64,000 nucleotides of DNA, taken from an uncultured Methanolobus sp. (GTDB lineage Archaea; Halobacteriota; Methanosarcinia; Methanosarcinales; Methanosarcinaceae). The notes beneath the pieces are model-generated. The model did no database searches. It had not been told where the DNA came from and was given only the letters and a program-made list of their open reading frames with translations. The stretch covers positions 310,001-374,000 of the forward strand of contig NZ_OY763421.1 of NCBI RefSeq assembly GCF_963667555.1, given 5' to 3'. The first letter of the stretch is position 1, and the number at the start of each line of letters is the position of its first letter. Below, piece by piece: positions 37,843 through 47,109 of the stretch. Both the position numbers and the translations under genes were made by a program.

Positions 37843-38862
37843 TTGAAAGGAACAGTGCTTGGCATTGAGGGTACTGCGTGGAACCTCAGTGCTGCCATCG
37901 TTAATGAGAAAGATGTAATTGCGGAGGTTTCCGACATGTATAAACCTCCAACTGGCGGGATACACCCCAGGGAAGCTGCCCAGCACCACGCAAAATATGC
38001 TTCCTATGTGGTGAAAGGAGTACTTGAGGATGCAAAGAAGAAAGGAGTCGATGCATCAGATATCGATGCTATCTCATTCTCGCAGGGTCCGGGACTTGGA
38101 GCCTGTCTGCGTACAGTTGCTACTGCTGCAAGGATGCTTGCAATAAGTCTTGATGTTCCGCTTGTAGGTGTAAATCACTGTCTTGCCCACGTTGAGGTTG
38201 GCCGCTGGAAAACCCCGGCAACCGATCCGGTCACACTCTATGTGAGTGGAGCCAATTCACAGGTGCTGGCTTACAGGATGGGACGATACAGGGTTTTTGG
38301 CGAGACACTTGATATCGGACTTGGAAATGCTTTTGATAAGTTTGCTCGTAGTGCTGGTCTTGGACACCCAGGAGGACCGCAGATAGAGCAGTTCGCTAAA
38401 AATGCTTCAAATTACATTCCACTTCCTTATGTTGTAAAGGGAATGGACCTGTCATTCTCAGGACTTTCGACCGCAGCAACCGCAGCACTCAAAGATAATT
38501 CCATGGAAGATGTGTGTTATTCCTTCCAGGAAACTGCTTTTGCAATGGTGGTAGAGGTTACCGAACGTGCGCTTGCTCACACAGGAAAGAATGAAGTGCT
38601 TCTTGCAGGCGGTGTCGGTGCCAACATGAGACTCAGGGAAATGCTGGATATCATGTGTACCGAGCGCGGTGCTAATTTCTATGTTCCTGAAAAGAGATTC
38701 ATGGGAGATAATGGTGCAATGATCGCCTATCTTGGACTCCTGATGTATGATTCAGGAAATGTCATTGACGTTGAGAACTCCCATGTGAACCCGAATTTCA
38801 GACCGGATGATGTTGATGTTACGTGGCTTCCCAGGGATTTTTGCGAGGAGGGGCAGCTATGA
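37843..38862 (+). CDS. kae1: Kae1, tRNA threonylcarbamoyladenosine transferase subunit
   Basis: The 339-residue protein is the catalytic subunit of the KEOPS complex, which moves the threonylcarbamoyl group to A37 of ANN-reading tRNAs. The metal-binding HxxxH is NHCLAHVEVG (His112 and His116), and the ASKHA-fold motifs LGIEGTAWN, DIGLGNAFDKFAR and LLAGGVGANMR are present. The likely start is a TTG at 37843, after GGAGAT and directly ahead of the conserved LGIEGTA segment. The length is normal for a stand-alone Kae1. The stop overlaps the start of bud32 (ATGA), so the two are translated together. In some methanogens, for example Methanocaldococcus jannaschii, they are one fused protein. Confidence 0.93.
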   Translation: MKGTVLGIEGTAWNLSAAIVNEKDVIAEVSDMYKPPTGGIHPREAAQHHAKYASYVVKGVLEDAKKKGVDASDIDAISFSQGPGLGACLRTVATAARMLAISLDVPLVGVNHCLAHVEVGRWKTPATDPVTLYVSGANSQVLAYRMGRYRVFGETLDIGLGNAFDKFARSAGLGHPGGPQIEQFAKNASNYIPLPYVVKGMDLSFSGLSTAATAALKDNSMEDVCYSFQETAFAMVVEVTERALAHTGKNEVLLAGGVGANMRLREMLDIMCTERGANFYVPEKRFMGDNGAMIAYLGLLMYDSGNVIDVENSHVNPNFRPDDVDVTWLPRDFCEEGQL

Positions 38863-39431
38863 ATCTGACCAATGGTGCCGAAGCTGTGGTCAGGGTCGAG
38901 GACGGAGTGCTTATCAAGGAAAGAGTCCCGAAAAGCTATCGTCTGAAGGAGCTTGATGAGCGTATCAGGAAGGAGAGGACAAAAGCCGAAGCACGGCTTA
39001 TATCAGAAGCCAGACGAGCCGGTGTTCCAACTCCTATCATCTATGATATTGATAACTCCACAATAAAGATGCAGTACATTGATGGAGTTGCACTGAAACA
39101 CGTTATCGATGAGAAGCTCAGTGAGCAGATAGGTGTCCTTGTTGCGGAATTACATGCAGCCGGAATAATACATGGTGACCTGACAACATCCAATCTTATA
39201 CTTTTCAACGATAAGATCTACATGATCGACTTCGGCCTGTCATTTTTTGAAGGCAGTGTCGAAGCACGTGGTGTGGATGTGCATGTGCTTTTCAGGACAT
39301 TTGAAAGTACACACAGAAACCATGAGAAACTTATAGAGGCATTCTGCCGTGGATACAGGAAAGAATTCGGGCAGGCTGATGAAGTGCTTGAGAGAGTGAA
39401 AGAGATAGAGAAGAGGGGAAGATATGCGTAA
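38859..39431 (+). CDS. bud32: Bud32, KEOPS-associated atypical kinase/ATPase
   Basis: The 190-residue protein is the small kinase-like ATPase that supports Kae1 in KEOPS. It has the reduced RIO-like fold: the catalytic loop HGDLTTSN, the metal-binding IDFGLSF, and the basic C-terminal tail with EKRGRYA. I use the ATG at 38859 (MNLTNGAEA), preceded by GAGGAGGGG and overlapping the kae1 stop by 4 nt; an upstream GTG at 38823 would overlap kae1 more and has no such site. The overlap and ribosome-binding site argue that two separate proteins are made, not a frameshifted fusion. The end overlaps the next gene by 8 nt. Confidence 0.92.
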   Translation: MNLTNGAEAVVRVEDGVLIKERVPKSYRLKELDERIRKERTKAEARLISEARRAGVPTPIIYDIDNSTIKMQYIDGVALKHVIDEKLSEQIGVLVAELHAAGIIHGDLTTSNLILFNDKIYMIDFGLSFFEGSVEARGVDVHVLFRTFESTHRNHEKLIEAFCRGYRKEFGQADEVLERVKEIEKRGRYA

Positions 39432-39978
39432 GATCGTTTTTGTCACAGGTAATAAGGGTAAGTTCAAGGAAGTAAAGGATATACTTGCCGATAAAGGATT
39501 TGAGGTTATACAGAACAAAGATGGTTATCCTGAGCTTCAGGAGGATGACCTGGAACCCATTGCAGCCTATGGTGCCAGATGGGCATCTGATAAACTTGGA
39601 CTTCCTGTAATGGTTGATGATTCAGGACTCTTCATCAATGTTCTCAATGGTTTTCCTGGGCCTTATTCTGCCTTTGTGGAAAAGAATCTCGGGAATCCAA
39701 GGGTTCTTAAGATCATGGAAGGTGAGACCGACAGGTCTGCTGTGTTCAAGTCGGTTATAGGATACTGCGAACCGGGAGCTGAACCGCTGACATTTACGGG
39801 AACTGTGGAAGGAAAGATCGCTTTTGAGGAACTTGGAACAGGTGGTTTTGGCTACGACCCAATATTCGATTACAACGGAAAGACCTTCGGAGAACTTGGT
39901 GATGAATTCAAGAACACGGTTTCACACCGCAGGCGTGCTCTGGATAAGTTTGTAGAATGGCTGGATTCACAAAACTAA
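39424..39978 (+). CDS. XTP/dITP diphosphatase (RdgB/HAM1 family)
   Basis: This 184-residue enzyme removes non-canonical purine nucleotides by hydrolysing XTP and dITP to the monophosphate and pyrophosphate. The family motifs are clear: FVTGNKGKFKE at the N-terminus, VDDSGLFI and GFPGPYSAF in the middle, GFGYDPIF and the C-terminal SHRRRALDKF. Length is typical. The start is the ATG at 39424, preceded by GAGGGGA and overlapping bud32 by 8 nt; kae1, bud32 and this gene thus form one tightly coupled operon. Confidence 0.93.
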   Translation: MRKIVFVTGNKGKFKEVKDILADKGFEVIQNKDGYPELQEDDLEPIAAYGARWASDKLGLPVMVDDSGLFINVLNGFPGPYSAFVEKNLGNPRVLKIMEGETDRSAVFKSVIGYCEPGAEPLTFTGTVEGKIAFEELGTGGFGYDPIFDYNGKTFGELGDEFKNTVSHRRRALDKFVEWLDSQN

Positions 39979-40020
39979 TTCTCTATTTTGTTGATTTGAT
40001 AACTCAAGAATAAAAGGGAT

Positions 40021-40611
40021 GTGAAAAACGTGGGGGTTGAAAACAATTCATTTTTCAGGGATACCAGAGGTATTGATACAGTTCCGATGAAAATGGTATT
40101 CTATCTAGCCGTAACAGGAGCTATTATTTTTCTAATGGCATTCTCATGGAACAATATGGCACCTGTTTACTCGGGAGCGAAAGACAGCAAGCAGATAAAT
40201 TCCGCTGTCCTTGATATTGTGGCTATACAGGATGGATATGCAAGGAACATTCAGGATGCGAACTCTCCCGAAGGTTCGATATGCAGTGTCGATCTTTCGT
40301 TGCCCGATGTAAGATTCCTGGCGTTTGGTGTGGACCCTGACCCGGATGTGAACGGAAATTTAAGTGATAGTTCATGGCTGGTTGAGAACAATACAATAAT
40401 TTGCCAGTATGGAAATGGTGCGAGAAATCTGTACCACATTGATGGTGAAACCATTGTTTTCCAGAAGGGTAAGCTGGATAATTCCACTGGCATGTGGGTG
40501 CCGGATGAAAGTGCCGGTTCTGCAGGAATAGTAATTGAAGGCCCGATATCAGGTACTTTTAATTTCGAACTGATACTAGATGATGGCAAATCCACCATTT
40601 CACATTTTTAG
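40021..40611 (+). CDS. Small membrane-anchored protein, possibly pilin-like
   Basis: I do not recognise the family with certainty. The product (up to 196 residues) has a short N-terminal cytoplasmic stretch FFRDTRGIDTVPMK, one membrane helix (about 24-44) and a soluble C-terminal domain with several beta-rich segments and GARNLYHIDGET. This layout is like archaeal pilin-like or secretion-system accessory proteins, but I see no clear prepilin cleavage site. The start is uncertain: GTG at 40021, GTG at 40030 or TTG at 40036. It follows the XTP diphosphatase by 42 nt and may be the last gene of that operon. Confidence 0.6.
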   Translation: MKNVGVENNSFFRDTRGIDTVPMKMVFYLAVTGAIIFLMAFSWNNMAPVYSGAKDSKQINSAVLDIVAIQDGYARNIQDANSPEGSICSVDLSLPDVRFLAFGVDPDPDVNGNLSDSSWLVENNTIICQYGNGARNLYHIDGETIVFQKGKLDNSTGMWVPDESAGSAGIVIEGPISGTFNFELILDDGKSTISHF

Positions 40612-40920
40612 AGCAGGATGCTACCGTTGAATACAACAATCATCTGTTTGTAGTGGACAGCTTCGTTGTGTCAGTTTGCAAACGGATGTATCGCAGGTCA
40701 TGAGTAACTTTGTCTGTCCCGAAGGGTACGGCGAAGCCGGCGTTTTCCTATCAGGTGGTACAAAATAATTGACATGTTGAAGTTGAATACTTTCTTCGCA
40801 CGCCCTCTGTAGAATTCTCAAGAATAACTGCAATTCTCTTCTATACAGAGGTATTGGAAGATGCCGCCTTCGGCGGGTAGTTACTTTGTTTTTAGATTGC
40901 CTACAGCCTAAAAATCGAAA
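40612..40920. other. Hairpin-rich stretch without a gene between convergent genes
   Basis: At least five foldbacks lie in about 300 bp: CATCTGTTTGT (40641-40651) with GCAAACGGATG (40678-40688); CCC-GAA-GGG (40718-40726); CGGC-GAA-GCCG (40729-40739); CCTCTGT (40804-40810) with ACAGAGG (40845-40851); and CCGCC-TTC-GGCGG (40864-40876). No convincing open frame is present. It may be a small structured RNA, a decayed mobile element or only a terminator zone; I cannot tell which strand matters. Confidence 0.45.
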
Positions 40921-40967
40921 ATAAAAAAGATGTTCAGGTCAACACGATACTAATTCGTGTCGGCCTG
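40921..40967 (-). terminator. Terminator of aroA
   Basis: The arms 40935-40947 and 40955-40967 (CACGA and TCGTG innermost, CAGG and CCTG outermost) form a 13-position stem with one mismatch and one G-U pair. Read on the minus strand it is followed by TCTTTTTTAT (40921-40930) and lies 23 nt beyond the aroA stop codon. Confidence 0.65.
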
Positions 40968-40990
40968 TTTAGTAAGTTTGATCTGGCACT

Positions 40991-42268
40991 TTAGGCAAGC
41001 TCCACTGCTGCGCCCAGAGTTTTCATAACTTCGAAGAAGTCGGGGAATGAGATATCCACGGCTTCTGCAGTATCGATAACGGTGTCTCCGGCAACCATTC
41101 CTGCAATGGTCAGTGCCATTATTATTCTGTGATCATGCCAACCGTGAAGCTCGGCTCCTCTCAGTTTGCCGCCTGTGATGATAAGCTGGTCAGGCTCTTC
41201 ACGTACTGAAATGCCCATCTTTGTAAGTTCCAGTGCCATTGCATGCAGTCTGTCGGTTTCCTTGTAGCGTACATGCTCTGCATTCTCGATCACAGTTGTT
41301 CCTTCGGCACATGCAGCCAGAACTGCAATTGTTGGCACAAGGTCAGGTGTTGCACCGGCATCGAAAGTTGTTGCCTTCAGGCCGTTGCCTGTTATTTCTA
41401 CCACACCGTTCTCCTTGTCCCAGGCGATCTTTGCGCCCATGCGTTCAAGGACATCGATTATCTCAACATCACCCTGTTTTGACGGGAACAGGTTCTTTAC
41501 AATTACAGTTGATCCTGTCACAGCAGCGGCCGCAAGCAGGTAGGAAGCTGAAGAGAAGTCTCCTGGTACAGTATATTCCTTCAGGTTGTACTTCTGGTTT
41601 GCAGGGATGATGAATTTTATAGTGTTTCCTTCTTCCACAAGGATCTCTGCACCTGCCTGCTCTATCAGTTCCATTGTGACATCAACATATGGCCTTGACT
41701 TCATCTCGCCCTTGATGGAGAGTGTTGTGCTCTGTGTGGTCAGCGGGCAGGCGATAAGAAGGGCTGATATGAACTGTGAACTGATGGAACCATCAATTGT
41801 TGTAATAGCGCCTTTCAGTCCTCCACGAACTACAATAGGTGCGCAGCCGTTCCCTCTGGTGGAATATGCTTCAACACCAAGTTTGTTCAGGACATCAAGA
41901 AGAGGCTGGTTTGGTCTGTTCCTTATGGAACTGTCACCTGTAAGTACGGTAACACCACTGGTAAGCGCAGACACCGCAGTCATGAAACGCAGTGTTGTTC
42001 CGGAGTTTGCCACGTCTATGACATTGTTTGGTACGTGAGGTTTACCATTCACTCCTTTAATGTGAATTCTATCCTCATATTTCTCAATGCTTGCTCCTAA
42101 TGCTTCTGCTGCACGGATACTTGCAAGTGTATCGGCTGACATAAGCGGGCGGTGGATCACACAGTCATCAGACAGTGCTGCAATCGTAATTGCACGGTGG
42201 GTATAGCTTTTTGAAGGTGGCGCGAAAACCTCACCATTTACTTTTGAAGTGCTGACAGATACTTTCAT
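40991..42268 (-). CDS. aroA: 3-phosphoshikimate 1-carboxyvinyltransferase (EPSP synthase)
   Basis: This 425-residue enzyme joins phosphoenolpyruvate to shikimate 3-phosphate in the shikimate pathway for aromatic amino acids. The N-terminal PPSKSYTHRAI holds the substrate-binding lysine; GNSGTTLR appears as ANSGTTLRFM, and the C-terminal RYKETDRL and GWHDHRIIMAL motifs are present. Length matches the family. The ATG at 42268 follows GAGAGGATAAA on the minus strand. No other shikimate-pathway gene is nearby, so it seems to be a single-gene unit with its own terminator. Confidence 0.95.
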   Translation of the reverse strand: MKVSVSTSKVNGEVFAPPSKSYTHRAITIAALSDDCVIHRPLMSADTLASIRAAEALGASIEKYEDRIHIKGVNGKPHVPNNVIDVANSGTTLRFMTAVSALTSGVTVLTGDSSIRNRPNQPLLDVLNKLGVEAYSTRGNGCAPIVVRGGLKGAITTIDGSISSQFISALLIACPLTTQSTTLSIKGEMKSRPYVDVTMELIEQAGAEILVEEGNTIKFIIPANQKYNLKEYTVPGDFSSASYLLAAAAVTGSTVIVKNLFPSKQGDVEIIDVLERMGAKIAWDKENGVVEITGNGLKATTFDAGATPDLVPTIAVLAACAEGTTVIENAEHVRYKETDRLHAMALELTKMGISVREEPDQLIITGGKLRGAELHGWHDHRIIMALTIAGMVAGDTVIDTAEAVDISFPDFFEVMKTLGAAVELA

Positions 42269-42598
42269 TTTATCCTCTCTCGGCTACTAAGATATAATAA
42301 ATAATTTCTAAAATCTCATTCCCTGTATTCAGATGTGAATTTATTAAATAGGTTAATGCAAATATGAACAATCCCTAGTTACTTTTGACAAAATGCCTTT
42401 CTCAATGATATTCTTATCGATGTAATATAACTGAATGGATAACTAAATGAATAACTGAACACTTTTTTTGTAAAATACCTGTTTTATCTCAGAAAAGTCC
42501 ATATTTATATTATCATCTCTTCCGCTTTCTTTTTATCATATGCCGCAAAATCTCATGATAAATAATTCGATGTCAGCATATTAATATGTTTAAACACG
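42269..42598. promoter_or_regulatory. Divergent promoter region between aroA and the DUF488 gene, with a palindrome
   Basis: The gap of 330 bp has no gene. A TATA-like CATATTTATATTATC near 42500-42514 could serve the rightward gene. The perfect 12-bp palindrome CATATTAATATG (42577-42588) lies just before the DUF488 start, where a dimeric regulator could block it. The binding role is inferred from symmetry and place only. Confidence 0.35.
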
Positions 42599-43045
42599 AT
42601 GGTGCAAAGAATGAAGTGCTATACCATAGGATATGGAAACCGGCAGCTTGATGAGTTCATTTTCATGCTGGCAAAGAATAAGATCACACATCTGGTCGAC
42701 ATTAGAAGGTATCCGCAGTCAACTTTCAGGGAATATGACAGGGAGTCACTGGAAGCTATACTTCCAAAGAACAGTATTCTTTATTACCATTGTGAAGGCG
42801 TGGGTGGTATGCGTGATTCCACTTATGTGGAGTATATGGGAACAGAGTCGTTCCAGAGCAGCCTTAAAAAACTCATATCCCTTATCAGTAAAGTCAACTC
42901 TGAAAATGGCAGATTAGTCCTCATGTGTGCTGAAAAAAGTCCGAAAGGCTGTCACAGACACTATCTTTCAAATAAGCTTGAAGAAAATGGTATAGAGGTC
43001 ATCCATCTTGTAGAACAAGGACAGACAAGCCTCTTTAATTTCTAA
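42599..43045 (+). CDS. DUF488 family protein
   Basis: The 148-residue protein belongs to the DUF488 family, whose biochemical role is unknown. Typical parts are visible: the N-terminal YTIGYGNRQLDEF, the LVDIRRYPQS segment, the GVGG turn and the C-terminal LMCAEKSPKGCHRHYLSNKL with paired Cys and His residues. Two ATGs are possible (42599 and 42611); the second begins directly with MKCYTIGYG, as most family members do. It is convergent with htpX, with only 33 bp between the stops. Confidence 0.8.
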   Translation: MVQRMKCYTIGYGNRQLDEFIFMLAKNKITHLVDIRRYPQSTFREYDRESLEAILPKNSILYYHCEGVGGMRDSTYVEYMGTESFQSSLKKLISLISKVNSENGRLVLMCAEKSPKGCHRHYLSNKLEENGIEVIHLVEQGQTSLFNF

Positions 43046-43078
43046 CTTTATTTTATGTTAATACTATCATCTTATCGG

Positions 43079-43939
43079 CTACTGCATTGCACGTAGCCGT
43101 CTGATACGTTCTTCTGTTGTTGGATGTGTCCTGAACAGGTTCATCAGTGAGTGCCCTTTAAGCGGGTTTACGATGAACATGTGTGCAGTGGTCTCAGATG
43201 CCTGCACATCGCCTCTTCCTGGGCGATAGTTGCTGCTTCCATACTCCAGTTTTTCAAGTGCGCTGGCAAGCGCCCATGGTTTTTGTGAGATGCGTGCTCC
43301 TTCTTCATCGGCTGCAAATTCTCTTGATCTTGAAATTGCAAGCTGGATGACAGTTGCTGCAATTGGTGCTACGATAGCAAGTGCAAGAAATCCTATGATG
43401 TTGTTTGCACCATTATCATCTCTTCCACCAAAGCCTCCAAATATTGCTGCCCATTTGACCCAGGTTGCTATCATTGTGATAACACCGGCGACGGTTGCTG
43501 CGACAGCGCTGATAAGCGTGTCTCTGTGTTTTACATGTGCAAGCTCATGCGCGAGGACACCTTCGAGTTCTTCAGCATTCAACAGGTCAAGTATTCCTGT
43601 GGTTGCAGCTACTGCTGCATGCTGCGGGTCTCTGCCGGTTGCAAATGCATTTGGCATTGAGGTGTTCACGATATAGACCTTTGGCATTGGCAGGTTTGCA
43701 CGCATCGCCAGTTTCTGTACAATTCCATATAATTGCGGAGCTTCGGTTGCTGTGACTTCCTGAGCACGATACATTTTCAGTACGATCTTGTCACTATACC
43801 AGTAGCTTCCAAAGTTCATGATGAGAGCGAATACGAACGCTATCACCATCCCAGATGTTCCACCGAGCAACTGACCTACAATAACCAGTAAACCGGTAAG
43901 AGAAGCCAGTAATAAAGTGGTTTTTAGCATATTTCCCAT
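43079..43939 (-). CDS. htpX: HtpX family membrane zinc metalloprotease
   Basis: This 286-residue membrane protease belongs to the M48 family, which degrades misfolded membrane proteins. Seen are two N-terminal membrane helices (about 6-24 and 30-46), the zinc motif HELAH (His131, Glu132, His135) in [13 protein letters not shown], two more helices (about 142-162 and 185-205), the downstream third ligand region [11 protein letters not shown], and a C-terminal [12 protein letters not shown]. The ATG at 43939 follows GAGGA by 6 nt. A TATA-like box CTTTTTATAG (minus strand, near 43996-44005) lies 57-66 nt upstream. Confidence 0.93.
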   Translation of the reverse strand: MGNMLKTTLLLASLTGLLVIVGQLLGGTSGMVIAFVFALIMNFGSYWYSDKIVLKMYRAQEVTATEAPQLYGIVQKLAMRANLPMPKVYIVNTSMPNAFATGRDPQHAAVAATTGILDLLNAEELEGVLAHELAHVKHRDTLISAVAATVAGVITMIATWVKWAAIFGGFGGRDDNGANNIIGFLALAIVAPIAATVIQLAISRSREFAADEEGARISQKPWALASALEKLEYGSSNYRPGRGDVQASETTAHMFIVNPLKGHSLMNLFRTHPTTEERIRRLRAMQ

Positions 43940-44068
43940 AATTTTCCTCTTAGATATGATGTCATTTCTAAGTGCAAAATTGTTGTTTGTTCTTCTATAA
44001 AAAGCTAACTCTACATTGCGAGTCTTTTTCCTATGAAATAATCATGTAATATTCAAAAAACAGGTGCA

Positions 44069-44094
44069 ACTGGCAGCTTTACTATGACTGGCAG
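44069..44094. promoter_or_regulatory. Paired ACTGGCAG direct repeats upstream of htpX
   Basis: ACTGGCAG occurs at 44069-44076 and again at 44087-44094, 18 bp apart, about 130-155 bp upstream of the htpX start. Such spacing fits a regulator binding on nearby turns of the helix. Only the repeat is seen; no regulator can be named. Confidence 0.3.
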
Positions 44095-44124
44095 AGTTAA
44101 ACAAAAAAGGAAATAAAAATGAAA

Positions 44125-44142
44125 TTTGCCGTTTCCGGCAAA
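44125..44142 (-). terminator. Terminator of the chemoreceptor-like gene
   Basis: TTTGCCG (44125-44131) and CGGCAAA (44136-44142) form a perfect 7-bp stem with a 4-nt loop, 13 nt beyond the stop codon on the minus strand, followed there by TTTCATTTTTATTTCC. Confidence 0.65.
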
Positions 44143-44155
44143 AATCGATGAAACT

Positions 44156-47005
44156 TCAGACTAGCGCAGGTTTTCCATCGTGATTTATATGCTTATCATC
44201 ACCTTTGCCTTCACCTGCACAGGCAATACTAGCGGCATTTGCACGATTTGCACCGCTGACACGCAAATTAGGATCAAGGATGAATTTATCAACTACGGAT
44301 TTCATATCATGTGAGAGGCATGAAAGTTCATCTGCAGATCTTGCAAGTTCCTGCATAGTAGAGTTCTGTTCCTGAACAGATGCCGAAGCTTCCTCTGTGC
44401 TGGCTGCAGATTCCTCTGATATCGCACTGACTTCTTCAATAGACGAGGTAATTTCTTCAATGGATGCTGACTGTTCCTGTGCGGCAGCAGCAATATCCTG
44501 CACCATATTAGTGATCATTCCGCCAACTTCAACTACCTGTTCAATATCAGTAGCAACAGTGTTGAGAGCCTCTGCTCCATTTGTAACTTCTTCGGAGCCC
44601 TGCTGTATTGAAACAACTGCATTATCGGTTCCTTCCTGTATTTCAGAAATAAGAGTAGCTATCTGCTTTGCTGCATTACCAGAATCTTCTGCAAGCTTGC
44701 GTACTTCATCAGCTACTACAGCAAATCCTCTTCCATGTTCACCTGCACGGGCTGCTTCAATTGCAGCATTCAAAGCCAGCATGTTTGTCTGGTCAGCAAT
44801 ATTGGTAATAAAATTGACAATTTCCCCGATCTGCTTGGATTTACCTGCCAGTTCCATGATAACATCGGATGACTCCGCAGAAGTGTGTTTTATGTTCTCC
44901 ATTTTGTGCAGCAGGTCCTTTGTTGTCGTCCTGAGATTTTCCATTAGTTCATTTGAGCCTTTAGCACTCTCTGCAGCCTTACTTGAATTGGAGGCAACTT
45001 CCTGAACTGTCATTGTCATGTCGATCATGGCCCTTGAAACTTCTTCTGTCTTTGAGGCCTGGCTCTGGGCGCCTTTTGCGATTTCAGAAACAGTATCTTC
45101 GATCTGGTATGCTGATGATGTGATCTGTTCCACAGAAGCTGACATCTCTTCTGCTGTTGAAGCCACATTTATGGAACTATTGTGTACAAGCGATACCACT
45201 TCGTTCAATGCCCTTCTTGCATTTTCGATACCATCTGTCAGTTTCTTAACATCTCCATCAGCAACCAGTGTCAGCGGCCGTGAGAGGTCATTATTTGAAA
45301 TTGCTGCAAGAACTTCACTTGACTCTTCTATCAGGCCCTGAAGCTTATCGCCAAAGGTGTTAAGGGCATCAGCAAAGTCTTTGAAATCACCATTTGCCTC
45401 AAGTTCAAACCTGGCATCCAGAAGACCTTTACTGTATTCGTTGACTATGCGCATGGCCTCATTCATTGGTGTGACAAGAGCGTCAATAGCATCATTGACA
45501 GAATCAATTGCATCTTTGTATGCACCATTGTACTGAGAGGAGTCAGACCTGTATTCCAGATCACCATTCTTTGCTGCATTTCCAAGCTTGACAAACTCAA
45601 GACCAAGTTTTTCAATATTGCTCATCATGGCAATGTAACACGGGATAAGATCATCATTTTCTGAACGTTTACCGACTTGTTTTAGGCCTTCAAGGTCGCT
45701 AAGGTCTCCAAGGGCTATCTTCTTGTTAACTCCCATTACCGTCAATATTCGTTCTCTGACACCATTGGTGGCAGTAGCAACTTCTGCATAGATTCCCTGG
45801 TAGTTTCCTTCTACCTTTCTTGTATGGTCATTATCAACCATTAATTGCAGGACTTCATTGCTCTCAACAAGTCCTCCAAGGCCATCTATGCATTCATTGA
45901 TATTCTCTTTGATGTGATTGAAGTCACCCAGATATTCATCAGTTATCCTTTCAGGTATTTCTCCCTTTGATATCTGTTCTATATAGTCTGCTGTCATGTT
46001 CAGCGGATCAATAACAGAATCAAATGCATGATTTACGGTGGTAATGGCTTCATTGAACAATCCTCTGAAATTATCTGCATTTGCTCTATAGCGGAGGTTT
46101 CCATTTTCAGCGGCATGTCCAAGCTGAATGAACTCATCTGTCATTCCTTTTACATTTTCCATCATTGCGATGGTGTAAGGGAGAAGCTTGTCATTTTCGG
46201 AGCGTTTTCCAACGGACTTGTATTTATCAAGGTCGCTGAAATCTCCGGCAACCATGTACTCAAAGGTGCGCTGGATATTGAGCAGTCTCTTGCGCACTTC
46301 ATTTACAGAATATATATTGTCTTTGAATATTCCATTGTATTGTCCAACGGCATCAGTCTCAAAGTCATTTACTGCAAGTTTAAGAAGTACATCTGTTCCT
46401 TCTTGAAGTGGTTCTGCTATTGAATCCAGAAGTGTGTTCTGTGATATTATTATCTTTTTGAAGTCTCCTTCATGTCTGGAGGCATCTGCACGCAGATCCA
46501 TGATACCTTCAATACCTGCCTGAGCAAGTTTTTCAGAATCCTCAATAAGTGCATTTATCGCATCAACACAGAGATTGAGATTGTTCTTGAAATCATTGAA
46601 AGTTCCTTTGTATTCTCTTTCAATACGTGGTGGAATGTCACCCATTGATATTCTTTGTACATATTTGGATGCGGCAAGAAGTGGTTCCACAACAGCATCC
46701 ATCAGGCTGTTGAAACATCCTGTAATGTCCTGTGCATCAGTACAGGATTTTGCAGTTCCTATACGCGTATCAAGCTGCCCTTCAAGTGCTTTAGCCAGGA
46801 CTTCCTGCATTTCTCTTCTGATAAGCTCTTGTTCAACTGCCGCTATCTTCCACTGGATAGCTTCATCAAGAAAAGCATTGAGTTCCTCAACTGCAGCTTT
46901 GTCCGCATCGCTGCCTTGCAACGATATTCTGGCGTCATTGTTTCCGTTTTTGATAGAATTTAATACATCAGGAATCTCTTTAATCACTTTGTTTGTGCCA
47001 AACAT
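44156..47005 (-). CDS. Soluble methyl-accepting-chemotaxis-like protein with repeated HAMP-like units
   Basis: The 949-residue protein has a C-terminal signalling domain (about 610-905) with the typical hairpin tip NMLALNAAIEAARAGEHGRG and VVADEVRKLAEDS. Ahead of it is a long helical part with HAMP-like units (for example YVQRISMGDIPPRI, YIEQISKGEIPERI) and an internal duplication in which KRSENDKLLPYTIAMM and KRSENDDLIPCYIAMM recur about 190 residues apart. No signal peptide or membrane helix is present, so it is cytoplasmic. It should pass a signal to a CheA-type kinase, but no che gene is in the window. Poly-HAMP receptors can change conformation along the stack; the stimulus is unknown. 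Its promoter has paired direct repeats. Confidence 0.85.
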   Translation of the reverse strand: MFGTNKVIKEIPDVLNSIKNGNNDARISLQGSDADKAAVEELNAFLDEAIQWKIAAVEQELIRREMQEVLAKALEGQLDTRIGTAKSCTDAQDITGCFNSLMDAVVEPLLAASKYVQRISMGDIPPRIEREYKGTFNDFKNNLNLCVDAINALIEDSEKLAQAGIEGIMDLRADASRHEGDFKKIIISQNTLLDSIAEPLQEGTDVLLKLAVNDFETDAVGQYNGIFKDNIYSVNEVRKRLLNIQRTFEYMVAGDFSDLDKYKSVGKRSENDKLLPYTIAMMENVKGMTDEFIQLGHAAENGNLRYRANADNFRGLFNEAITTVNHAFDSVIDPLNMTADYIEQISKGEIPERITDEYLGDFNHIKENINECIDGLGGLVESNEVLQLMVDNDHTRKVEGNYQGIYAEVATATNGVRERILTVMGVNKKIALGDLSDLEGLKQVGKRSENDDLIPCYIAMMSNIEKLGLEFVKLGNAAKNGDLEYRSDSSQYNGAYKDAIDSVNDAIDALVTPMNEAMRIVNEYSKGLLDARFELEANGDFKDFADALNTFGDKLQGLIEESSEVLAAISNNDLSRPLTLVADGDVKKLTDGIENARRALNEVVSLVHNSSINVASTAEEMSASVEQITSSAYQIEDTVSEIAKGAQSQASKTEEVSRAMIDMTMTVQEVASNSSKAAESAKGSNELMENLRTTTKDLLHKMENIKHTSAESSDVIMELAGKSKQIGEIVNFITNIADQTNMLALNAAIEAARAGEHGRGFAVVADEVRKLAEDSGNAAKQIATLISEIQEGTDNAVVSIQQGSEEVTNGAEALNTVATDIEQVVEVGGMITNMVQDIAAAAQEQSASIEEITSSIEEVSAISEESAASTEEASASVQEQNSTMQELARSADELSCLSHDMKSVVDKFILDPNLRVSGANRANAASIACAGEGKGDDKHINHDGKPALV

Positions 47006-47109
47006 GATATTGTCACCTTGTTACCGGTAAATTCTGTATGCTTGTGGGAACTGTTGTTATATCTGCATAATTTGAACAGATAGCTTTTACAACAGTTTCC
47101 AAATAATTT

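Noticed and set aside
38823..38862. Frameshift error splitting a Kae1-Bud32 fusion
   Set aside because: A strong ribosome-binding site and an ATGA overlap are present, and both proteins are complete, so separate genes are more likely.
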